NCBI GenBank assembly: GCA_900545515.1
Contig: UQZA01000001.1
Coordinates: forward strand, 62,001-126,000
Origin: an uncultured Eubacteriales bacterium
GTDB taxonomy: Bacteria > Bacillota > Clostridia > Oscillospirales > Oscillospiraceae
Direction of reading: 5' to 3'
DNA: 64,000 bases
Part shown: piece after piece, positions 58,173 to 64,000 of the stretch
Numbering within the stretch: the first letter of the stretch is position 1
Layout: each line of letters starts with the position of its first letter
Made by a program: the position numbers and the translations under genes
The notes under the pieces: model-generated
The model's database searches: none
Told to the model about the DNA's origin: nothing
What the model saw: only the letters and a program-made list of their open reading frames with translations

Positions 58173-58925
58173 ATGGCGATTGTATACCAGAAATCCAAGG
58201 GTCTGACCGATGCAGAGCTGCACTACTGCCCCGGCTGCACCCACGGCATCATCCACAAGCTGGTTGCCGAAACCCTGGAGGAAATGGACGTCCTGGGCAA
58301 CACCATCGGCGTGGCTCCCGTAGGCTGCTCCGTGTTTGCCTATAACTACTTCAACTGCGACATGCACGAGGCCGCTCACGGTCGGGCTCCCGCCGTGGCC
58401 ACCGGCATCAAGCGGGTCTCCGCACCGGGCACCATCGTCTTCACCTACCAAGGTGACGGCGACCTGGCCGCCATCGGCACGGCAGAGATCATCCACGCCG
58501 CCATGCGTGGGGAGAAAATCACCACCATCTTCATCAACAATGCCATTTACGGCATGACCGGCGGCCAGATGGCCCCCACCACCCTGGTGGGCCAGAAGGC
58601 CACCACCGCCCCCTTGGGCCGCCAGAAGGATCACTACGGCTCCCCCATCCGCATGGCCGAGATCATCAGCACCCTGGAAGGCTGCGCCTATGCCACCCGG
58701 GTCTGCGCAACGGACATCCCCAATCTGAATAAGGCCAAGAAGGCCATTCAGAAGGCCTTCCGGCTGCAGCAGGAGGGCGCTGGCTTCACCTTCGTTGAGG
58801 TTCTGGCCTGCTGTCCCACCAACTGGGGCAAGACGCCGGCCGCCTCCATCGAATGGCTGAAGGAGAACATGATTCCCTACTTCCCTCTGGGAGTTTACAA
58901 AGACATCACTGCGGAGGTGAAATGA
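58173..58925 (+). CDS. 2-oxoacid:ferredoxin oxidoreductase beta subunit (TPP-binding)
   Basis: A 250-residue subunit. YCPGCTHGIIHKL starts the domain; the TPP/Mg site is GDGDLAAIGTAEIIHAA through FINNAIYGMTGGQMAPTT. It decarboxylates the 2-oxoacid and forms the acyl-CoA. GGGAGG precedes ATG 58173, 5 bp after the alpha subunit. Substrate range shared with the alpha subunit. Confidence 0.92.
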   Translation: MAIVYQKSKGLTDAELHYCPGCTHGIIHKLVAETLEEMDVLGNTIGVAPVGCSVFAYNYFNCDMHEAAHGRAPAVATGIKRVSAPGTIVFTYQGDGDLAAIGTAEIIHAAMRGEKITTIFINNAIYGMTGGQMAPTTLVGQKATTAPLGRQKDHYGSPIRMAEIISTLEGCAYATRVCATDIPNLNKAKKAIQKAFRLQQEGAGFTFVEVLACCPTNWGKTPAASIEWLKENMIPYFPLGVYKDITAEVK

Positions 58926-58926
58926 C

Positions 58927-59463
58927 ATGACCAATGAAATTATGATCGCCGGTTTCGGCGGACAGGGCGTCATGGCCATCGGCAAGACTCTGGCCGAGGC
59001 AGGGATGAAAGAGGGCAAGGACGTATCCTGGCTGCCCTCCTACGGTCCGGAAATGCGGGGCGGCACCGCCAACTGCTGCGTGGTCATCTCCTCCGAGCCC
59101 ATCATCTGCCCCATTGTTCTGGAGCCCACAGAGCTCATCGCCATGAACCTGCCCTCCCTTTTGAAGTTTGAGCCCACCGTGGTTCCCAACGGCACCGTGT
59201 TCGTCAACAGCTCCATCATTCAGGAGAAGGTCCAGCGTACAGACCTCCGGGCCATTTATGTCCCCTGCCTGGAGATTGCCCAGGAGCTGGGCAATCTGAA
59301 GGTTGCCAACATGGTCATGCTGGGCGCCTACATCGAGGCCATGGGGAACTTGGGCACCGAGACCATCAAGGAGATGCTGGTGCACATGTTCACCGGCCCC
59401 AAGGCCAAGCTGGTAGACCTGAACATTGAGGCCCTGCGCCGGGGCGCTGCCTGCGTCCGGTAA
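58927..59463 (+). CDS. 2-oxoacid:ferredoxin oxidoreductase gamma subunit
   Basis: A 178-residue subunit with the typical opening IMIAGFGGQGVMAIGKTLAE and YGPEMRGGTANCCVVIS. It completes the delta-alpha-beta-gamma set in the order 56877-59463. GGAGGTGAAATGAC precedes ATG 58927; it is separated by 1 bp from the beta subunit. Confidence 0.93.
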   Translation: MTNEIMIAGFGGQGVMAIGKTLAEAGMKEGKDVSWLPSYGPEMRGGTANCCVVISSEPIICPIVLEPTELIAMNLPSLLKFEPTVVPNGTVFVNSSIIQEKVQRTDLRAIYVPCLEIAQELGNLKVANMVMLGAYIEAMGNLGTETIKEMLVHMFTGPKAKLVDLNIEALRRGAACVR

Positions 59464-59481
59464 GGGGAAGGGAGTACGACT

Positions 59482-60555
59482 ATGGATCTCGACATTCAAA
59501 TCATCAGAACCAAGAGCCCTAAGGAGAAGCCCCAGAGTGAGGCCAACCTCTCCTTCGGTAAGCTGTTTACCGACCACATGTTCCTGGTGGAATACACCGA
59601 GGGACGGGGCTGGCACGACGCCCGGATTCAGCCCTACGGCCCCCTGGCCATCGATCCGGCCTCCCCTGTGCTCCATTACAGCCAGGAGATCTTCGAGGGT
59701 CTGAAGGTCTACCGCCGCAAGGACGGCGGCCTGCAGATGTTCCGTCCCCTGGAAAACGCAAACCGGATGAACCGGAGCGCCGACCGGATGTGCATGCCCC
59801 AGCTGGACCCGGAATTCCAGGTCCTGGCCATGAAGACCCTCGTAGAGCTGGAGCAGGATTGGGTCCCCCATGCAGAGGGAACCTCCCTGTATCTGCGGCC
59901 CACCATGATTGCTGATGGCGCGGAGCTGGGCGTCCACCCTGCCCACCACTTCCTGTACTACATCATCTGCTCCCCCTCCGGCTCCTACTACAAAAACGGC
60001 ATGGCGCCCATCCGGATCCACATTGAGGACCGGTATGTCCGCGCCGTGAAGGGTGGCACTGGCGCCGCTAAGACCGGCGGCAACTACGCCTCCTCCCTGA
60101 AGGCCACCTTTGAGGCCCAGGCAAAGGGCTACGACCAGGTCCTCTGGCTGGATGGCAAGGAGAACAAGTACGTGGAAGAAGTGGGCGCCATGAACATGGT
60201 ATTCGTCATGGATGGCAAGCTGGTTACCGCCCCCACCGAGGGCAGCATCCTCCCGGGCATCACCCGGAAGAGCATCCTGCAGCTGGCCCAGGAGAAGGGG
60301 ATTCCCGTGGAAGAGCGGCCCATCGCCGTGGAAGAGCTCTTCCAGGCCCATGCGGAAGGCCGCCTCACTGAAGCCTTCGGCACCGGCACCGCTGCCGTCA
60401 TCTCCCCCGTGGGTGAGCTGGCCTACCGGGACCGGTCCATGATCCTGAACGAAGGCAAAATCGGCCCCGTCTCCCAGGCCATGTATGACAACCTGGTGGG
60501 CATCCAGCGGGGCGATCTGCCGGATCCCCACGGCTGGGTCTATCCCATCGGCTAA
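59482..60555 (+). CDS. ilvE: Branched-chain amino acid aminotransferase
   Basis: A 357-residue fold-type IV PLP enzyme transaminating valine, leucine and isoleucine with 2-oxoglutarate. The PLP lysine is Lys197 in GGTGAAKTGGNYASS; YGPLAIDPASPVLHYSQEIF and the downstream YVEEVGAMNMVFVMDG and LPGITRKSILQLA are family signatures. GGGAAGGGAG precedes ATG 59482. Its place at the end of the operon makes it the entry step for amino acid fermentation by the Vor, Ptb and Buk enzymes. No T-box or leucine leader was found. Confidence 0.95.
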   Translation: MDLDIQIIRTKSPKEKPQSEANLSFGKLFTDHMFLVEYTEGRGWHDARIQPYGPLAIDPASPVLHYSQEIFEGLKVYRRKDGGLQMFRPLENANRMNRSADRMCMPQLDPEFQVLAMKTLVELEQDWVPHAEGTSLYLRPTMIADGAELGVHPAHHFLYYIICSPSGSYYKNGMAPIRIHIEDRYVRAVKGGTGAAKTGGNYASSLKATFEAQAKGYDQVLWLDGKENKYVEEVGAMNMVFVMDGKLVTAPTEGSILPGITRKSILQLAQEKGIPVEERPIAVEELFQAHAEGRLTEAFGTGTAAVISPVGELAYRDRSMILNEGKIGPVSQAMYDNLVGIQRGDLPDPHGWVYPIG

Positions 60556-60594
60556 GCACCCGGCCTGTCCCAGCATAGTTTCCTGACGCCTCAA

Positions 60595-60636
60595 GCGGGA
60601 GAAGTCGCCAGCTTTGCGACTTCTCCCGCTGTTTCT
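60595..60636 (+). terminator. Intrinsic terminator of the ptb-ilvE operon
   Basis: GCGGGAGAAGTCGC (60595-60608) pairs perfectly with GCGACTTCTCCCGC (60616-60629), followed by TGTTTCT. Confidence 0.88.
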
Positions 60637-60644
60637 AAACGCAC

Positions 60645-60725
60645 TGGAGTGGTAGCGCCAGTACAAAATAAGGAACGCGCTCTCCTTAACCACGCACCTA
60701 CGCCTCGGGCGCATAGATTGGCGTC
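60645..60725. repeat. Intergenic mosaic repeat (family A), copy 8 (degenerate)
   Basis: CACTGGAGTGGTAGCGCCAG then TACAAAATAAGGAACGCG, the family A left end in diverged form. Confidence 0.45.
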
Positions 60726-60820
60726 CAGAATGCATATCCATCCCATTTTGTACCATACTTTTCCTGTACCTGGGGACACAGGCCCATGGACAAACTTTGA
60801 CCCTACGGAGGTGTACAACT

Positions 60821-61687
60821 ATGTGGCTCCTCTATGCCTTTGGCTCTGCACTCTTTGCCGGAGTCACTTCCATTCTGGCCAAATGTGGCATCCGGCAGAC
60901 GGATTCCACCGTGGCCACTGCCGTCCGCACCATTGTGGTGCTGGCATTCGCCTGGCTCATGGTGTGGGTGGCGGGGGCACAGTCCCAGCTTTCTACCATT
61001 GCCCCCAAAACCTGGCTCTTTTTGGTTCTGTCTGGCTTTGCCACCGGGGCATCCTGGCTCTGCTATTTCAGGGCTTTGCAGCTGGGCAGCATCAACCAAG
61101 TGGTCCCAGTTGACAAATCCAGCGTCATCGTCACCATCCTTCTGGCATTTCTCCTGCTGCACGAGGAAATCACCCTGGCAAAGGCTGTCGGCGTGGTTCT
61201 CATTGCCGGCGGGACTTATGGGATGCTGGAGCGGAAGCCCACCGCATCCGGCCAGCCGGTCCGGGGTGGTCGTTGGCTTCTCTATGCCATAGGCTCCGCC
61301 CTGTTTGCAAGTCTCACATCCATCCTGGGGAAAATCGGAATTTCCGGCGTGGAATCCAACCTGGGCACTGCCATCCGCACGGGTGTAGTGCTGCTCATGG
61401 CCTGGATTATGGTGTTCGCCGCAGGGAAACAGCACACCATCCGGGAAATTCCAAGGCGCGAGCTGACCTTCATCTGCCTGTCTGGCCTTGCCACCGGCGG
61501 CTCCTGGCTTTGCTATTATAAAGCCCTGCAAGACGGCCCTGCCAGCGTTGTGGTCCCCATCGACAAGCTCAGCCTCCTGGTCACCGTTGCGTTTTCTCAC
61601 TTTGTGTTTCACGAGGACTTGTCCAAAAAAGCCGCCCTGGGGCTTGCTGCCATGGTAGCCGGCACGCTGGTGATGCTACTCCCCTGA
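60821..61687 (+). CDS. EamA/DMT-superfamily transporter
   Basis: A 288-residue, ten-helix transporter made of two EamA repeats: YAFGSALFAGVTSILAKCGI in the first and YAIGSALFASLTSILGKIGI in the second, with matching ends (PVDKSSVIVTILLAF and PIDKLSLLVTVAFSH). The repeat is unusually well kept. Such proteins move amino acids, nucleotide sugars or other metabolites. GGAGGTG precedes ATG 60821. Monocistronic; a possible amino acid exporter given the neighbouring catabolic operon, but that is a guess. Confidence 0.92.
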   Translation: MWLLYAFGSALFAGVTSILAKCGIRQTDSTVATAVRTIVVLAFAWLMVWVAGAQSQLSTIAPKTWLFLVLSGFATGASWLCYFRALQLGSINQVVPVDKSSVIVTILLAFLLLHEEITLAKAVGVVLIAGGTYGMLERKPTASGQPVRGGRWLLYAIGSALFASLTSILGKIGISGVESNLGTAIRTGVVLLMAWIMVFAAGKQHTIREIPRRELTFICLSGLATGGSWLCYYKALQDGPASVVVPIDKLSLLVTVAFSHFVFHEDLSKKAALGLAAMVAGTLVMLLP

Positions 61688-61749
61688 TTCTGCCCCCAGA
61701 ACATCACATACGCACATTTGCAGAGCCTCCGGGAATTCCGGCAGCTTTG

Positions 61750-61862
61750 AGGGTGTAGGGCGCAGTTTCCAGACACGCCATCAGGCCCCGTTTTCCCATG
61801 GGGTTGGGCAAATTCCCACTGACCTGGGTGCAGCGCGCCAGGGATGCCGCACCCTACTTCTC
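61750..61862. repeat. Intergenic repeat family B, copy 4 (degenerate)
   Basis: GTGTAGGGCGCAGTTTCCAG at the left and AGGGATGCCGCACCCTACTT at the right, the two halves of family B. No gene lies between 61.69 and 62.2 kb. Confidence 0.5.
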
Positions 61863-61930
61863 CTCAGGTCCAAGCCCGGTTCCCCCACGTCTCATAAAAC
61901 AGTGCCGGGCCGCAAGTGCCCAACGCATCA

Positions 61931-61972
61931 AAAATGAGAGACCACGGCCTTTTGTCGGCAGACCGTGGTCTC
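61931..61972 (-). terminator. Intrinsic terminator on the minus strand
   Basis: GAGACCACGG (61938-61947) pairs with CCGTGGTCTC (61963-61972) and, reading on the minus strand, is followed by TCATTTTTG. It lies about 240 nt past the stop of the metallopeptidase-like gene and so ends either that gene or an unidentified short RNA. Confidence 0.75.
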
Positions 61973-62215
61973 TTGCGATATATCTGTGGGCCCCCTGGGA
62001 GCAACGTCGGGTTATCCGCGAAATCCTCCGCAGCATCGTCACTCGAAGCCCGGTGGAAGGCGCTCCACGCGTCCATATCATAACATACTCTCTGTGCAAA
62101 ATTGGCAGAACCTTAGCCCATGGGCATCACAACCTCCCGGGAGGCCTCACCGCCTCCAGCTTCTAGTCATATTGTACCATAGACCCCCTGGTAATTCTTG
62201 AACACTTTGTGAATT

Positions 62216-64000
62216 TTACCCTTTTGCCAGGGGCTGAAAGGTCATAACCGCCTCCTGATACCGGGAAAAGGGGACAGGGTCCACCAGGGTTTCCCAGGGG
62301 AGCCGGTCCGCACCGGCGCAGCTGGGGAAGCAGGCGCGGATCACCGCGCACAGGTACTGGGCCTTGTCCCGGATGTGGGTTTCGTGAAAGGCCTGGGCGT
62401 AGGCCCCCTCCTCCCCGGCATAGAGGTACTCCAGAATCCGCCCCCGGTCCTCCAGGGGGTAGCTTCTGGAGTAGCTGTCCAGAAACCACACCTCCCCCTC
62501 ATCCAGATCTTTTCCTGCCACGGTATAGGCCGGATCGTGAACCTCCACCCCGCTTTCGTCAAAATAGGAGTAGAAATAGGCCCCCTCCCCAGGAGTGAAG
62601 TACTCCCAGTATGCCAGGTAGTCGATCCCATCCTCCCGGAAGCAGGCCTCAATCCGGTCCTCCATCACATGCATAAATTCATGGGCCAGGCTCTGCTCCA
62701 GGTAGGCCTGGGACCTGGTCTCCAAGAGATCCAGATTCATGACCACAATCCGCACCGTGTCCAGCTTGGCCGTAAAGCCATAGACCGCAGCCACGCTTCC
62801 GGTCCCGTCGGGCGACAGGGCGCCGGAAAGGTACAGCTCCAGCCGCTCTACCGGCGCCGTCACCATCTCCTGAAACATCCCCTGGGGATACCGCTCCGTG
62901 AAGCGGTTCACAGCCTCCAGGGCCAGGTAAATGGTGACAGGGTTTTCCTCGGTCCTGCCCACGTAGCCGCTGGCGCAACCGCCGTTAAAATCTGCTCCGG
63001 ACTGACCGTAGTACACCTGGATGCCCGTTCTTCTCCCCACAGCCGCCGCCGTAGCCCGGTTCCGGGCCTCCAAATCCCGGATGGTGAGCCGTTCGCAGCC
63101 GGTCTCCTCCGGCTCCTCCTGCCGGTAGTCCCACCGGTACAGTCTGGTGGCCCCTTCCGTATACAGGGCGTATACCAGGGACTCCTCCGTCAATGCCGCT
63201 CCCACGCACTGGGGCGCCAGGCGGCTCCACCGCCTTGGACTCCAGAGGTCCCAGATCTCCAGCCAGCCGTCCTCACTGGCCAGGAGCGCCTGACGGTCTG
63301 TCATATCCCGGAGGGTGCTGGTCTCCTGGCCGGGGAACCGGTACACGGCCTCTGCCCCCAGGGGCCGCACCAGAAGCTCCTCCTGACCGGTGTACACCGC
63401 CGCATTTCCCGTCTGCCACAAAAGGGCGGCGTTATCCCAGGCCCGGTCCGGCAGCAGCTCCCCGGTCCGCCAGTCCAGCCAGGCCGTGGTCTCCTCTTCC
63501 CCCGCGCTCCAGATCAGGAGCCGGTCCTGACCGAACCCCACCAGGGCATGCTCCTCCCCCTCGGGGAGCTGATACTCCTGCCGGACGCCGTCACAGAGGT
63601 GCACCCTGCGCACCAGGCCCGTCTCATCCAGGGCCCACAGGTATCCGGTATCCTCCAGGAGCCACTGGCTGCCCCAACCCTCCTCCTGCCTCAGGCACCG
63701 GCCTAGGCCGGCGTCATAGTGCAGAGTCCGCCCGGTTTTCTCATCCAGCACCGCCGCCGTCCCATCAGGCAGCAGCGCAGCCTCATATTGCCCGTCCGGC
63801 AAAGTCTGCATACCCAAAAGCTGCCCGGTTTGTAAATCATACAGCGCCGCTTCACAGACGTCTCCAGCCATACTATAGACGGCCAGGCATCGCCCACCCC
63901 GACTCTGCAGGCACTGCAGCTCCCCGGAAACCGCCTGGGAAAGTCGCACCACAGCAGACTCTGGCTCCGTGGGCGCAGAAGAAACCGAGGTAGGCTCCGT
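62216..64000 (-). CDS. Partial secreted beta-propeller/metallopeptidase-like protein
   Basis: The frame is open to the right edge, so the start and any export signal are missing; 594 codons remain. The first visible residues (TEPTSVSSAPTEPES) form a linker typical of Clostridium lipoproteins. The next ~270 residues contain repeated WD-like strands (AVYSMAGDVCEAALYDLQTG, LIWSAGEEETTAWLDWRTGE, DGWLEIWDLWSPRRW), suggesting a beta-propeller. The C-terminal half has an HEFMH zinc-binding motif in LEQSLAHEFMHVMEDRIEAC, preceded by a family-typical YLALEAVNRF segment, so it is likely a zinc metallopeptidase. The substrate is unknown. Confidence 0.7.
   Translation of the reverse strand, partial: TEPTSVSSAPTEPESAVVRLSQAVSGELQCLQSRGGRCLAVYSMAGDVCEAALYDLQTGQLLGMQTLPDGQYEAALLPDGTAAVLDEKTGRTLHYDAGLGRCLRQEEGWGSQWLLEDTGYLWALDETGLVRRVHLCDGVRQEYQLPEGEEHALVGFGQDRLLIWSAGEEETTAWLDWRTGELLPDRAWDNAALLWQTGNAAVYTGQEELLVRPLGAEAVYRFPGQETSTLRDMTDRQALLASEDGWLEIWDLWSPRRWSRLAPQCVGAALTEESLVYALYTEGATRLYRWDYRQEEPEETGCERLTIRDLEARNRATAAAVGRRTGIQVYYGQSGADFNGGCASGYVGRTEENPVTIYLALEAVNRFTERYPQGMFQEMVTAPVERLELYLSGALSPDGTGSVAAVYGFTAKLDTVRIVVMNLDLLETRSQAYLEQSLAHEFMHVMEDRIEACFREDGIDYLAYWEYFTPGEGAYFYSYFDESGVEVHDPAYTVAGKDLDEGEVWFLDSYSRSYPLEDRGRILEYLYAGEEGAYAQAFHETHIRDKAQYLCAVIRACFPSCAGADRLPWETLVDPVPFSRYQEAVMTFQPLAKG

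Noticed and set aside
1..64000. CRISPR array, tRNA, rRNA, insertion sequence or prophage
   Set aside because: No regular short repeats with spacers, no tRNA-like T-loop context, no rRNA-like stretch and no transposase or phage gene could be supported by reading. Genome tools could still find a short RNA.

Overview
The window reads as chromosomal DNA of a GC-rich anaerobic Firmicute, most likely a gut Oscillospiraceae-type Clostridium (Oscillibacter/Dysosmobacter/Flavonifractor-like). The reasons are: several large S-layer-homology (SLH) surface proteins, a phosphate butyryltransferase/butyrate kinase pair, ferredoxin-dependent 2-oxoacid oxidoreductase genes, HPr kinase, zinc-type L28, LuxS, clean Shine-Dalgarno sites, and -35/-10 promoters with 17-bp spacing. 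No rRNA, tRNA, CRISPR array, transposase or prophage gene was seen. The organism call is an inference.

Layout. 1-1.2 kb: a partial winged-helix regulator and a hemolysin III-type membrane protein. 1.5-7.8 kb: a compact, more A+T-rich peptide locus with two ABC exporter half-transporters, a radical SAM/SPASM maturase, a 32-residue Cys-containing precursor, a divergent HTH+TPR regulator and a convergent small secreted protein. 8-25 kb: housekeeping and envelope genes (prolyl-tRNA synthetase, serine dehydratase, YchF GTPase, VanW-like protein, glycolipid glycosyltransferase, PAP2 phosphatase) around a 1696-residue SLH subtilase and its downstream regulator. 25-42.4 kb: a surface-protein island with a second regulator/SLH-subtilase pair, a 1542-residue SLH adhesin with gingipain-adhesin-like modules, a BMP-family protein with a metallophosphoesterase, and a BspA-type leucine-rich SLH protein. 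43.5-48 kb: divergent extracytoplasmic redox genes (TlpA lipoprotein; CXXC membrane protein plus a NapH-type ferredoxin/TlpA fusion). 48-54 kb: hprK, rpmB and a six-gene luxS operon. 54-60.6 kb: a ptb-buk-ATPase-vor-ilvE operon. 60.8-64 kb: an EamA transporter and a partial secreted metallopeptidase-like protein.

Working together. In the 54-60 kb operon a branched-chain aminotransferase, a four-subunit 2-oxoacid:ferredoxin oxidoreductase, phosphotransacylase and acyl kinase would convert valine/leucine/isoleucine to branched short-chain fatty acids with ATP and reduced ferredoxin. The 1.5-7.8 kb locus looks like a self-contained modified-peptide and cell-signalling unit: the precursor promoter and the small secreted protein promoter share a 9-bp motif (TGGTATCCT) at the same distance from a TACA-type -10. 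It is the best candidate in the window for an undescribed system.

Intergenic regions are filled with two families of mosaic palindromic repeats that account for most of the gene-free DNA.
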